A stretch of 13,657 nucleotides of DNA from positions 1-13,657 of the forward strand of contig JAPSFM010000127.1 of the NCBI GenBank assembly GCA_035063885.1, written 5' to 3'. Under the pieces are notes generated by a model, which saw only the letters and a list, made by a program, of their open reading frames with translations, did not search any database and was not told where the DNA came from. Below are positions 1-7,521 of the stretch, one piece after another. The stretch's first letter is position 1, and every line of letters begins with the position of its first letter. Origin of the DNA: CAADGY01 sp900696665. Its GTDB lineage: Bacteria > Acidobacteriota > Terriglobia > Bryobacterales > Bryobacteraceae. Position numbers and translations under genes: made by a program.

Positions 1-228
1 TGCTTCGATACACGCGTTGGGCGAAGGACCCGTTAGGCATAGAGAGACCGGCTCGTACCGCTGCCAACCAAATGGAATTGCTTGTCTCGCTCACTTTTTG
101 AACGAGACCCTACTGATTGCCATGCTGCTGTAGCGTCACCTGCAGATGACGCGGCCACGCCGCGAACTCGTCCGAGCAACACGCCTCGTCTGCGCCAGGG
201 AAGCCCGATGTTTGCACTGGAGGATTTT
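1..228. other. Left-edge stretch without an intact gene
   Basis: I see no convincing coding region here. One plus frame (3-101) stays open from the window edge to a TGA at 99-101 and could be the tail of a gene starting outside the window. Its 32 residues (starting LRYTRWAKDP) match nothing I recognise. A GC-rich perfect hairpin lies at 150-164 (CGCGGC, loop CAC, GCCGCG), with no T-tract after it. The minus-strand open frame over 33-275 is low-complexity, Arg/Ser-rich and has no recognisable motif, so I do not call it a gene. Confidence 0.4.
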
Positions 229-291
229 ATGAACGCACGCGATCTGAAGTAGCGAGGGTGGAGCGTTTCTGCCATCGCGCGCTATGTCTAC
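229..291 (+). pseudogene. Decayed start of a transposase/integrase-like HTH gene
   Basis: A well-placed Shine-Dalgarno sequence (GGAGG, 219-223) precedes ATG 229. The frame reads MNARDLK, then an in-frame TAG at 250-252, then RGWSVSAIAR before similarity is lost. Without the stop this resembles the N-terminal helix-turn-helix of IstA-like (IS21-type) transposases, whose pattern as I remember it is roughly xARDLKxRGWSxxAIARxLGRxRKTV. The next residues do not continue the motif in any frame I checked. I infer a dead gene remnant carrying a nonsense change and a break. The match is short and from memory, so a chance resemblance is possible. Confidence 0.35.
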
Positions 292-362
292 CCGCAATCC
301 GCGGTTCCAGATACTTCTCGTCTGCTACATCCGAACAGATCAGTTGCACGAGTGGCGGGGCT
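292..362. other. Short spacer, nothing recognised
   Basis: This spacer lies between the transposase remnant and the stop codon of the zinc-ribbon membrane protein gene. I see no RNA gene, clear terminator or repeat in it. Together with 1-291 it makes up a gene-poor left edge of about 360 bases. Confidence 0.4.
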
Positions 363-824
363 CTACTTTTGCTCGGCTACCGACCGGTCGGCCAGTTCAC
401 CGATAATCGGTAGCCGGAACATCTGTTCCTGTGCGGTCTTCACCAGCATGAAAATCCACGTTCCAATAATCGCCAGCTTCAGGATGAAGCCGACCGGCAA
501 CATATGGCGGGGCACGAAGCTGAAGAATGGCGCGACGACCCAATCCACAATCAACCAGGCAACAAACAGGTACAGGCCCTGGAAAGCATGAAACCGGACA
601 TCCCGGTCCGTGCGGAACTTTGCCGCGGCCAATACGACTATGGACGCGATCCAGCCAACAATGGGGACGTAGCAAAGCAGCGCTGCCGTGCGAGGGCTGA
701 GTCCGGACATGATCTGGCTCCCACTCTGGCCGCCAAAAACCCCGGCGCTCTGCCTGGTTCCGCAGGCGCCGCAGTAGATGTCCGTATCCCGTACGGCATT
801 TCCGCATTGTGTGCAGAATGGCAT
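363..824 (-). CDS. Zinc-ribbon membrane protein (Tic20/DUF4870-like)
   Basis: This is a 153-residue protein. Its N-terminus is a zinc ribbon with two CxxC pairs (C4/C7 and C18/C21, in PFCTQCGN and YCGACG). Three hydrophobic segments follow at roughly residues 46-66, 78-100 and 107-131. The charged stretch before the second helix (RTDRDVRFHAFQG) resembles the small Tic20/DUF4870 membrane family, whose members share a DRxVRFHAxQ-like sequence in that place. The predicted location is the inner membrane with the ribbon in the cytoplasm. Function is unknown. The gene is divergent from the GH2 gene across about 106 bp. There is no strong Shine-Dalgarno site before ATG 824 (only AGAGAG). Confidence is good that this is a real gene and moderate on the family. 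Confidence 0.75.
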   Translation of the reverse strand: MPFCTQCGNAVRDTDIYCGACGTRQSAGVFGGQSGSQIMSGLSPRTAALLCYVPIVGWIASIVVLAAAKFRTDRDVRFHAFQGLYLFVAWLIVDWVVAPFFSFVPRHMLPVGFILKLAIIGTWIFMLVKTAQEQMFRLPIIGELADRSVAEQK

Positions 825-918
825 TTTCTAACTCTCTGCTCATAAATACGTTATGCGGAGGATACGTGTTCGTGCAAATTTTCCTAGCCTCCGCAGCGGC
901 GCCCGGCCCCGGAACTTG

Positions 919-924
919 TATGCT
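919..924 (+). promoter_or_regulatory. -10-like hexamer of GH2 gene, leaderless arrangement
   Basis: TATGCT ends exactly six bases before ATG 931, so transcription would begin at or next to the start codon. No Shine-Dalgarno sequence precedes this ATG. No good -35 is visible at the expected distance, so the call rests on the -10 match and on the same six-base spacing seen at 7510-7515 and 12349-12354. Confidence 0.35.
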
Positions 925-930
925 GATTGC

Positions 931-2727
931 ATGATTAGATGCGCCTTTCTGCTATTCGCCTTTATCGCATATTCGCTTGCCCAGCAACTTCCCCGGCCGG
1001 AGTATCCGCAGCCGCAATTTCAGCGTGAACAGTGGCTGAGCTTGAACGGCCCGTGGGAGTTTGAGTTCGACGATGCAAACGCCGGGCTCGAACAGAACTG
1101 GGGCAGCGGCCAGAAGAAGTTCAGCAAGACGATTCTGGTTCCCTTCAGCTTCGAAACCAGCAAGAGCGGCATTCACGACACATCGTTTCACCCCTGGGTC
1201 TGGTACCGGCGCACCTTCAACGTGCCGTCACAGTGGAGACAAAAGCGAGTCCTTCTGCATTTTGGTGCTGTCGATTACCGGGCGACGGTTTGGGTGAACG
1301 CACAGAAAGCCGGCAGCCATGAAGGCGGACATGTGCCGTTTCGCTTCGATATCACGCCTCTGTTGCGTGATGGCGCAAACGTCGTAGTGGTCCGGGCGGA
1401 GGACCCGCCACGAGACCGGTTCATTCCGCGGGGCAAACAGTACTGGGAGCCGGAATCGCGCGGTATCTTCTACACGCGAACCACGGGGATCTGGCAACCG
1501 GTGTGGCTGGAAGCGGCTGGCACCAGCTACCTGGAGCGGGTCCGGATAACGCCTACCAACGACGGTGTAGTGCGGTTCGATGCGCGAATCGCCGCCCCCA
1601 GCGGCGATCTCAGCTTCTACGCGATTGTGTCGCCGGAGGGACGGCAGTCGGCGCTGGCGATGGTCCGTGCGTCAGAGAACCGTGCCGCCGCGGCGGCACG
1701 TATCGATTCGCCGCGGCTCTGGTCGCCGAACTCGCCGAACCTGTACGATGTCACCTTCGAGTTGCGCCGCGGCGATGCGGTGGTGGACCGCGTCCGGTCG
1801 TATTTCGGATTCCGTTCGGTCAGCGTTGAGGGCGGGCGGGTCCACCTGAACGGCAGACCCATCTATCTCAAAATGGTGCTCGACCAGGGCTACTGGCCCG
1901 AAAGCACGATTACGCCTCCCACGGACGACGCTATTCAATATGACATCCGACTTACCAAGGAGATGGGTTTCAATGGCGTGCGTAAACATCAGAAGCTCGA
2001 GGACCCAAGGTTTCTTTACTGGGCGGACCGCATGGGCTTGCTGGTATCGAGCGAGATGGCGAATGCCTACGAGTTCGACGATGCCTACGTAGACCGGTTC
2101 ACTCGCGAATGGATCGAGGCGGTCGAGCGGGATTACAACCATCCTTCCATCATTCTATGGGTTCCTATCAACGAGAGTTGGGGCACTCCGAACCTGCGTG
2201 ACCCCAAACAGCAGCAGCATCTGCGGGCGCTCTACACCCTGACGCACTCGCTGGATTCTACACGGCCGGTGATCGACAACGACGGCTGGGAACATACTGA
2301 CATGACGGACCTGTTTGCCCTTCACGATTACGCGCGAACCGGCGAAATGCTTGCGGAAAAGTACAAGGATCTTGGCAAACCGGGGGCGGCGGTGCCCGAC
2401 GTGAGCCGCGCGTCACTGGTTCCCGGATTCTCCTATAACGGGTCGCCCTTCATTCTTTCGGAATTCGGTGGCATCGCCTATGTTCCCGCCGGCCAACAGG
2501 TGCCCAAAGAATCCTGGGGATACTCGGGCATAGAAAAGACGCCGGAAGCGGCGCTTGAGCGTTTGCGCGGTCTTTACGAGGGAATCGCGAAGGTGCCGGC
2601 ATGGGTGGGAATCTGCTATACGCAACTTACGGATGTGGAGCAGGAGGTGAATGGTCTGCTCACCTACGACCGGAAGCCCAAGTTCGATCCGAAGCTGATT
2701 CGTGAGATTAACGAATTGCTGAGATAG
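931..2727 (+). CDS. Secreted glycoside hydrolase family 2 protein
   Basis: This 598-residue retaining beta-glycosidase has the three-part GH2 layout: a jelly-roll sugar-binding domain (about 20-195, with LNGPWEFEFD and WYRRTF), an immunoglobulin-like domain (about 200-295) and a TIM barrel (about 300-598). The likely acid/base is E415 in WVPINESWG and the likely nucleophile is E511 in ILSEFGG. Both catalytic glutamates are present. The N-terminus (MIRCAFLLFAFIAYSLAQ) looks like a Sec signal peptide, pointing to the periplasm or cell exterior. I chose ATG 931 over the in-frame ATG 853 because it begins at the signal peptide and follows a -10-like box; the extra 26 residues are Arg-rich. The length suits glucuronidase/galactosidase-type GH2 enzymes, but the NxK motif of beta-glucuronidases is absent (VEQEVNGLLTYDRKPK), so the substrate is not assigned. 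It converges with the pyrophosphatase gene 36 bp downstream. Confidence 0.9.
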   Translation: MIRCAFLLFAFIAYSLAQQLPRPEYPQPQFQREQWLSLNGPWEFEFDDANAGLEQNWGSGQKKFSKTILVPFSFETSKSGIHDTSFHPWVWYRRTFNVPSQWRQKRVLLHFGAVDYRATVWVNAQKAGSHEGGHVPFRFDITPLLRDGANVVVVRAEDPPRDRFIPRGKQYWEPESRGIFYTRTTGIWQPVWLEAAGTSYLERVRITPTNDGVVRFDARIAAPSGDLSFYAIVSPEGRQSALAMVRASENRAAAAARIDSPRLWSPNSPNLYDVTFELRRGDAVVDRVRSYFGFRSVSVEGGRVHLNGRPIYLKMVLDQGYWPESTITPPTDDAIQYDIRLTKEMGFNGVRKHQKLEDPRFLYWADRMGLLVSSEMANAYEFDDAYVDRFTREWIEAVERDYNHPSIILWVPINESWGTPNLRDPKQQQHLRALYTLTHSLDSTRPVIDNDGWEHTDMTDLFALHDYARTGEMLAEKYKDLGKPGAAVPDVSRASLVPGFSYNGSPFILSEFGGIAYVPAGQQVPKESWGYSGIEKTPEAALERLRGLYEGIAKVPAWVGICYTQLTDVEQEVNGLLTYDRKPKFDPKLIREINELLR

Positions 2728-2730
2728 TGG

Positions 2731-2752
2731 AGGAGCGGCACGCGCCGCCCCT
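2731..2752. terminator. GC hairpin between convergent genes
   Basis: An inverted repeat lies in the 36-bp gap between the convergent GH2 and pyrophosphatase genes. The core GCGGC (2735-2739) pairs with GCCGC (2744-2748) around a four-base loop, with three more outer pairs beyond one mismatch. It could stop transcription from both sides, but neither strand has a clear T-tract, so this is weak. Confidence 0.3.
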
Positions 2753-2763
2753 TCATGTCAGGT

Positions 2764-5325
2764 CTACTTCTCTTCGATCCGCATTCCGTAGAACGATTTG
2801 CGGACAAAGACCAGCGAGATTGCGAAGAAGACCGCCGCCAGAGCGATGCTTACGCCGTGTCCTTGCTGGGCCGAAAGGGAGACAGCGAGTTCCACCGCCA
2901 ACAGACCGAACAGGGTAGTGAACTTGATGATCGGGTTCAACGCCACCGACGACGTATCTTTGAACGGATCGCCCACTGTATCGCCAACCACCGTGGCCGC
3001 GTGCAACTCTGTCCCCTTGGCCTTCATCTCGGTTTCGACGATCTTTTTCGCGTTGTCCCAAGCGCCGCCCGCGTTGGCCATGAAGATGGCCTGGTAGAGG
3101 CCGAACAACGCGATGGAGATGAGGTATCCGATAAAGAAGTACGGCTCCAGGAACGCGCAAGCGAGGGTGGAGAAGAACACCACCAGGAAGATGTTGAACA
3201 TGCCCTTTTGGGCGTAGCGCGTGCAGATTTCGACCACCCGCTTACTATCTTCGACCGACGCCTTGGAGACCGTGTTGTCCAGCTTGATATTGGCTTTGAT
3301 GAATTCCACCGCCCGGTATGCGCCGGTGCTGACCGCCTGGGTGGACGCGCCGGTGAACCAGTAAATCACTGCGCCTCCCGTAATCAGGCCGAGCAGAAAT
3401 GGCGGGTGCAGAATCGACAGGAACCGCAGCAACTCCGGCTGGAGCCCATGCGTAAGCATCACGATAATCGAAAAAATCAGCGTGGTTGCGCCCACGACGG
3501 CGGTTCCAATCAACACCGGCTTGGCCGTGGCTTTGAAGGTGTTGCCTGCTCCGTCGTTCTCTTCCAGGTTATCCTTGGCCTTTTCGAAATCCGGTTCGAA
3601 ACCGAACTGGCTCTTGATCTCCTGCTGGATGCCGGGTATCTGTTCGATAGTGGAAAGCTCAAACACCGACTGTGCGTTGTCGGTTACCGGACCGTAAGAA
3701 TCAACGGCGATAGTGACCGGCCCCATGCCGAGGAAACCAAAAGCGACCAGTCCGAAAGCAAACACGGCCGGCGCCATCATCAGGCTCCCCATCCCTAACA
3801 GGCTGACGCCGAAAGCGATTCCCATCAAGAGCAGAATCGCCAGTCCCAGCCAATAGGCGCTGAAGTTTCCGGCGACGAAGCCGGATAAAATGTTGAGCGA
3901 CGCACCACCTTGTTTAGACGCCGTTACCACTTCCCTCACGTGTCCGGATTCAGTGGACGTGAACACTTTCACCAGCTCGGGGATGATCGCGCCCGCCAGT
4001 GTACCGCAAGTAATGATGGTTGACAGCTTCCACCACAGGCTGGTGTCGCCCGCCAGGTCCGGAATCAACAGATAGGCGCTGATGTAGGTCAACGTTACTG
4101 AAACGATGGAGGTCAGCCAGACCAGCGAAGTCAGCGGAGCTTCGAAATTGAACTTGGTGGCATGCCCGTATTTCGCGCGGGCGATCGATTCGTTGATGAA
4201 GTACGACAATCCGGAAGCAATGAGCATAACCACGCGCGTAACGAACACCCACACCAGCAGTTGAACCTGTACGATCGGATTGGGCACCGCCAGGAGAATG
4301 AATGTAATCAGGGCTACGCCCGTGACGCCGTAGGTTTCAAACCCGTCTGCGCTGGGGCCGACCGAGTCGCCGGCGTTATCGCCGGTGCAATCTGCAATGA
4401 CACCGGGGTTGCGGGCATCGTCTTCCTTAATGCCAAATACGATCTTCATCAGGTCGGCGCCGATGTCGGCGATCTTTGTAAAAATGCCTCCCGCGACGCG
4501 CAGCGCGGCAGCGCCCAGCGATTCACCGATGGCGAAGCCGATGAAACACTGGCCGGCGTATTCGCCCGGCACGAACAGGAAAATGAAGAGCATAATCACC
4601 AGCTCAACGCTGATCAGCAGCATGCCGATGCTGATTCCGGAGCGAAGAGGAATGGCGTAGCAGGGAAACGGGTTGCCGCGCAGGCTGGCGAACGCGGTCC
4701 TGGAGTTCGCAAACGTATTCACCCGAATGCCAAACCAGGCAACAGCATAACTTCCTGCGATGCCTATCACGCTGAACAGCAATATGATCAAGACCCGCAG
4801 CGCCTCGAATTCCAGTAGAAATCCGAAATAGAAGATGATGATGATGCCGATAAAAATCTCGAGAATCATGAGGAACCTGCCCTGCGTGAGCAGGTAAGTC
4901 TTGCAGGTCTCATAGATCAACTCGGAGACTTCGCGCATGGATTCGTGAACCGGCAAGCCGCGAAGTTGCTTATAAATGATCAATCCGAACAATAGCCCTA
5001 AAATGCTTATGAGCATGCCGATGCCCAGCAGCGCCCGGCCTCCCAAGCCGCCGATAAACACGGCCTGGTCGAGGTCAGGAAGGACGAGGCTGGCTTCACC
5101 GCCACGCCGGTGCTCCTGTGCAAACATGGGCGCGGCAAGAACAAGCGCCAGCATCGCTCGAACGGGCGTAAACTGCAGAGCGCGATTCCGGATGCCGGAA
5201 AGGGCCTTGAGCAAATGCGCGCGGCGCGCGGAAATGCCTGCGGGAAACAGGAGAGCCAAGAGCCCGAAGATGCTCATGCCGCCCTCATGCACTGGTAGAG
5301 CTAGCTGGTCCTGAACGGAATACAT
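2764..5325 (-). CDS. hppA: K+-independent membrane pyrophosphatase (proton pump), divergent type
   Basis: This 853-residue integral inner-membrane enzyme hydrolyses PPi and pumps H+ outward. The PPi/Mg2+ residues are all visible: DIGADL (287-292), EDDARN (301-306), ADCTGDNAGD (311-320), ADGFE (326-330), TDN (548-550), WDNAK (756-760) and GDTVGDPFKD (781-790). Lys598 in GNTFKA is the residue that replaces K+ in K+-independent members. The loop wording (DCTGDNAGDSVGPSADGFE rather than DNVGDCAGMAADLFE) fits the evolutionarily divergent, Na+-inhibited H+-PPase group described from Chlorobium and Cellulomonas. The protein exceeds the usual ~700 residues, partly through an N-terminal extension with two hydrophobic segments (about 17-31 and 55-70). 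ATG 5325 has a perfect AGGAGG (complement of 5336-5341) at 10-base spacing. In-frame M17 also has a GAGGGC site, so a start there is possible. It lies 151 bp downstream of rlmI and may have its own promoter. Confidence 0.93.
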   Translation of the reverse strand: MYSVQDQLALPVHEGGMSIFGLLALLFPAGISARRAHLLKALSGIRNRALQFTPVRAMLALVLAAPMFAQEHRRGGEASLVLPDLDQAVFIGGLGGRALLGIGMLISILGLLFGLIIYKQLRGLPVHESMREVSELIYETCKTYLLTQGRFLMILEIFIGIIIIFYFGFLLEFEALRVLIILLFSVIGIAGSYAVAWFGIRVNTFANSRTAFASLRGNPFPCYAIPLRSGISIGMLLISVELVIMLFIFLFVPGEYAGQCFIGFAIGESLGAAALRVAGGIFTKIADIGADLMKIVFGIKEDDARNPGVIADCTGDNAGDSVGPSADGFETYGVTGVALITFILLAVPNPIVQVQLLVWVFVTRVVMLIASGLSYFINESIARAKYGHATKFNFEAPLTSLVWLTSIVSVTLTYISAYLLIPDLAGDTSLWWKLSTIITCGTLAGAIIPELVKVFTSTESGHVREVVTASKQGGASLNILSGFVAGNFSAYWLGLAILLLMGIAFGVSLLGMGSLMMAPAVFAFGLVAFGFLGMGPVTIAVDSYGPVTDNAQSVFELSTIEQIPGIQQEIKSQFGFEPDFEKAKDNLEENDGAGNTFKATAKPVLIGTAVVGATTLIFSIIVMLTHGLQPELLRFLSILHPPFLLGLITGGAVIYWFTGASTQAVSTGAYRAVEFIKANIKLDNTVSKASVEDSKRVVEICTRYAQKGMFNIFLVVFFSTLACAFLEPYFFIGYLISIALFGLYQAIFMANAGGAWDNAKKIVETEMKAKGTELHAATVVGDTVGDPFKDTSSVALNPIIKFTTLFGLLAVELAVSLSAQQGHGVSIALAAVFFAISLVFVRKSFYGMRIEEK

Positions 5326-5395
5326 CTAGTGATTTCCTCCTAGGAACGGCGGCCCATGTGGCGGAGGCCGCTTCTTGAGATCTAAAAGAATTACA

Positions 5396-5418
5396 GACCC
5401 TAAATTGATGTTAGGGTC
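5396..5418. promoter_or_regulatory. Perfect 8-bp inverted repeat upstream of hppA
   Basis: GACCCTAA (5396-5403) and TTAGGGTC (5411-5418) form a perfect inverted repeat around a 7-base spacer, about 70 bases upstream of the hppA start and 58 bases past the rlmI stop. On the minus strand it is followed by a T-rich run (TGTAATTCTTTTAG), so it could be a weak terminator of rlmI. Alternatively it is an operator or leader hairpin for hppA. A second, more GC-rich pair (GCGGCC/GGCCGC) lies nearer the start, around 5349-5371. Confidence 0.4.
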
Positions 5419-5476
5419 CGTCCCACGTATCACGATATCGCACGCCGAGGTATGAAAGCAAGGGCTGGGTCTGAAA

Positions 5477-6649
5477 TTACAGGACCTGCAAAATCAAACA
5501 CTTGAGGTAGTGCGTTTCCGGAACCGTCAGCAAAATCGGGTGATCCCGCGCCTGTGTACGCCGTTCGAGAATCCGGATCGTACAACCGGCATCGAGCGAA
5601 GCTGCGGCGACCACTTCCAGGAGTGCGGCTTCACTGAAGTGATGCGAGCAGGAGCACGTGATCAGGACGCCTCCCGGCCTCAGCAGGCGTAGCGCGCGGT
5701 AATTGATCTCTTTGTAACCGCGCGCGGCGCCGGCCAGGGCGCCCCGTGTCTTGGCGAAAGCCGGCGGATCCAGAACAATCGTCGAGTAGTCGCGGCCGGC
5801 AGCTACTTGCGCCGGCAGGAAATCGAATATATCGGCTTCGCGAAACTCGATGTTGCCCAACTCATTCGCCTCGGCGTTTTCCTTCGCCGCCGCCAATGCC
5901 TCGGCGGAACTGTCAGCCGCCAGCACCGACTCGCAGCGTTGCGCCAGGTGAAGCGCGAATCCTCCGGTAGATGTGAAGCAATCGAGCGCCCGTCCACCGG
6001 CATAGGATGCCGCGGCGGCATAGTTTTCACGTTGATCGAGATAAATGCCGGTCTTCTGTCCGCCCAGCAAATCGGCGTGCAGCGTGATCCCGTTCATTCG
6101 CACGGGAACTCTTTCCGGCACATTCCCCTTAAACACCGCCCGTTCCAGTGCCAGACCTTCCTTTTTCCGCACCGCCACATCGTTGCGGAGTACGATGTTG
6201 GACGCTCCGGTGATGTCTTCCAGTACACCCGCCAGTCCCTCCTTGATCCTGTCCATACCCTGGTCGAGCGTCTGCATTACAATGCAATCGCCATAGCGGT
6301 CCGCTATCAGTCCCGGCAGACGGTCCGCTTCGGAGTAGACGAGACGGTAAGCGTCCGTAGCCGAGACTACCGTGGAGCGGTAATGCGCGGCCGCTTCGAT
6401 TCGCCGCCGCAGAAATGCCGCGTCTACCTGCTCCAACCGGTCGCTGAGCAGCCGGAGACGAATCTGCGACGCCGCGCTGTAGTGTGCCACTCCGAGCGAA
6501 TGGTTCCGCTCATCCAGCACCTGCACAAGGTCGCCGGGGGCGGCTCGCTTCTCATCTAGCAGATCGCCGGCGAACACCCACGGATGGCCTGATCGCAACC
6601 GGTTGGCGCCTTTCCGGCTGACCCTGACGGCAGGAAGAGATGGAGTCAT
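5477..6649 (-). CDS. rlmI: RlmI-type 23S rRNA (cytosine-C5) methyltransferase
   Basis: This 390-residue protein has an N-terminal PUA RNA-binding domain (about 6-80, with VSRKGANRLRSGHPWVFAGD), a linker domain, and a C-terminal Rossmann methyltransferase that uses S-adenosylmethionine. Typical family signatures are GQKTGIYLDQREN (197-209), motif I ALDCFTSTGGFALHL (221-235), motif IV VLDPPAFAK (292-300) and the catalytic-cysteine motif TCSCSHH (331-337, likely C334). E. coli RlmI makes m5C1962 in 23S rRNA; the same role here follows from family membership. Length matches the family (~390-400). ATG 6649 has a GGAG site (part of GGAGAG) five bases upstream. The gene starts 24 bp after the NIPSNAP stop, so the two may be co-transcribed. 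The exact target base is inferred, not shown. Confidence 0.9.
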   Translation of the reverse strand: MTPSLPAVRVSRKGANRLRSGHPWVFAGDLLDEKRAAPGDLVQVLDERNHSLGVAHYSAASQIRLRLLSDRLEQVDAAFLRRRIEAAAHYRSTVVSATDAYRLVYSEADRLPGLIADRYGDCIVMQTLDQGMDRIKEGLAGVLEDITGASNIVLRNDVAVRKKEGLALERAVFKGNVPERVPVRMNGITLHADLLGGQKTGIYLDQRENYAAAASYAGGRALDCFTSTGGFALHLAQRCESVLAADSSAEALAAAKENAEANELGNIEFREADIFDFLPAQVAAGRDYSTIVLDPPAFAKTRGALAGAARGYKEINYRALRLLRPGGVLITCSCSHHFSEAALLEVVAAASLDAGCTIRILERRTQARDHPILLTVPETHYLKCLILQVL

Positions 6650-6673
6650 CGGCTCTCCATGCAGCCCTGACGC

Positions 6674-7456
6674 TTACCTAATATCCGAAAAGGGCATGGG
6701 ACGAACAAGACAATTACTGATATTCGAAACAATTTCTGCGTCGCTCAGGCCTGGTGTCGCCCGCAGCTTGAGCCATTCCGGATCGTTTGCGAAGGTGCGC
6801 CAGTTATTTTCGCGTGCGGCAAGATCGTCGAAGGCAACCATGTATGTCAGATTCGGCATATTGCGCCCTACGATGGTCTCTCCGAAAAACACCGGCAGAA
6901 GTCCGGTGCGGCGGAAGATCGCGATCTCGCCGTCGTCGAACATCCTCATTTTGCGGTATAGCGTCAGGCTGGTGTTTGATTCATAAGTGCGAATTTCAAA
7001 TACGCGGGAGGTCTTGCGCCCCTCGGTTGGAGGGACTTCAATGTTGGGCATCGAATCGAAGCCGCGCAGCAGCGAGCACTCCATACGCTGGAAGGGCAAG
7101 CCAGGTGCGCTATAGAACTTCCGGGCGGCCTCGGTATATTCTTTGTCGGAAGCCATCTTCTGGGCTGCTGACTCCATCGCGGAAAGCGTGGGATAACTGG
7201 TGACGACCAGCAGAAAAGGGCTGTCCTCGGCAATCAGGCTGGAGAACGCGCCCACCGGGCCGGCCCCGGCGCGTTTGAGAGCGGGAACTGCCGCCTTTCC
7301 TATGAATTCCCCGAGGCGTTGCGCCTGGTTATCGCTACCATTCCGCAGTTTGGCGACGCGGATCTCAATGATGGACCGGGCGGCCTTAGCCGCCGCGCCG
7401 GATGGGGCAAACGAGGCGGCGAGCGCAGAAGTCGCGATGAGATTTCGGCGAGTCAT
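6674..7456 (-). CDS. Tat-exported NIPSNAP family protein
   Basis: This 260-residue protein begins MTRRNLIATSALAASFAP, a twin-arginine signal with an Ala-rich hydrophobic core, so export as a folded protein is likely. Two ferredoxin-like NIPSNAP repeats follow: about 29-125 (IIEIRVAKLRNG... LVVTSYPTL) and about 150-258 (RVFEIRTYESNTSLTLYRKM... GLLPVFFGETIVGRNMPNLTYMVAFDDLAAREN... W). The second carries the clearer family pattern. The molecular function of NIPSNAP proteins is not established; the fold resembles dimeric alpha-beta barrel proteins. The start is set by the Tat motif. A TACAGT box eight bases before ATG 7456 may be its -10, in a 65-bp divergent region shared with the sheath-like gene. 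Confidence 0.85.
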   Translation of the reverse strand: MTRRNLIATSALAASFAPSGAAAKAARSIIEIRVAKLRNGSDNQAQRLGEFIGKAAVPALKRAGAGPVGAFSSLIAEDSPFLLVVTSYPTLSAMESAAQKMASDKEYTEAARKFYSAPGLPFQRMECSLLRGFDSMPNIEVPPTEGRKTSRVFEIRTYESNTSLTLYRKMRMFDDGEIAIFRRTGLLPVFFGETIVGRNMPNLTYMVAFDDLAARENNWRTFANDPEWLKLRATPGLSDAEIVSNISNCLVRPMPFSDIR

Positions 7457-7487
7457 ATAAATCGACTGTACAACAGCGCGTTCCTCC

Positions 7488-7515
7488 GTGACTCGTGGTG
7501 CCAGGCGCGTATAAT
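7488..7515 (+). promoter_or_regulatory. Sigma70-type promoter with consensus TATAAT, leaderless
   Basis: A consensus -10 TATAAT lies at 7510-7515. GTGACT (7488-7493, four of six matches to TTGACA) precedes it by 16 bases. ATG 7522 follows the -10 by exactly six bases, so the transcript should start at or beside the start codon and carry no Shine-Dalgarno site. This is the best promoter match in the window and fixes the start of the downstream gene. Confidence 0.65.
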
Positions 7516-7521
7516 ACTCCC

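Noticed and set aside
33..275. Minus-strand 80-residue open frame
   Set aside because: It is Arg/Ser-rich with no recognisable motif and no good ribosome site, and it covers the transposase remnant region on the other strand.
397..843. Minus-strand 148-residue open frame overlapping the zinc-ribbon protein
   Set aside because: It lies in another frame of the same DNA. The 363-824 frame has a zinc ribbon and membrane helices, and this one has no coherent features.
853..930. N-terminal extension of the GH2 protein from ATG 853
   Set aside because: The 26 extra residues are Arg-rich and would bury the signal peptide. ATG 931 begins at the signal and follows a -10-like box.
2755..3798. Plus-strand 347-residue open frame antisense to hppA
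   Set aside because: It is a mirror of a highly conserved membrane enzyme gene. Its composition (many Asp, Glu, Arg, His and Gln) is typical of antisense frames in GC-rich DNA.
4162..4818. Plus-strand 218-residue open frame antisense to hppA
   Set aside because: It has the same antisense composition and no motif.
5807..6559. Plus-strand 250-residue open frame antisense to rlmI
   Set aside because: The opposite strand has all methyltransferase motifs, while this frame has none.
7495..7521. GTG start nine codons upstream for the sheath-like gene
   Set aside because: The consensus TATAAT lies between GTG 7495 and ATG 7522, so the GTG would not be in the transcript.
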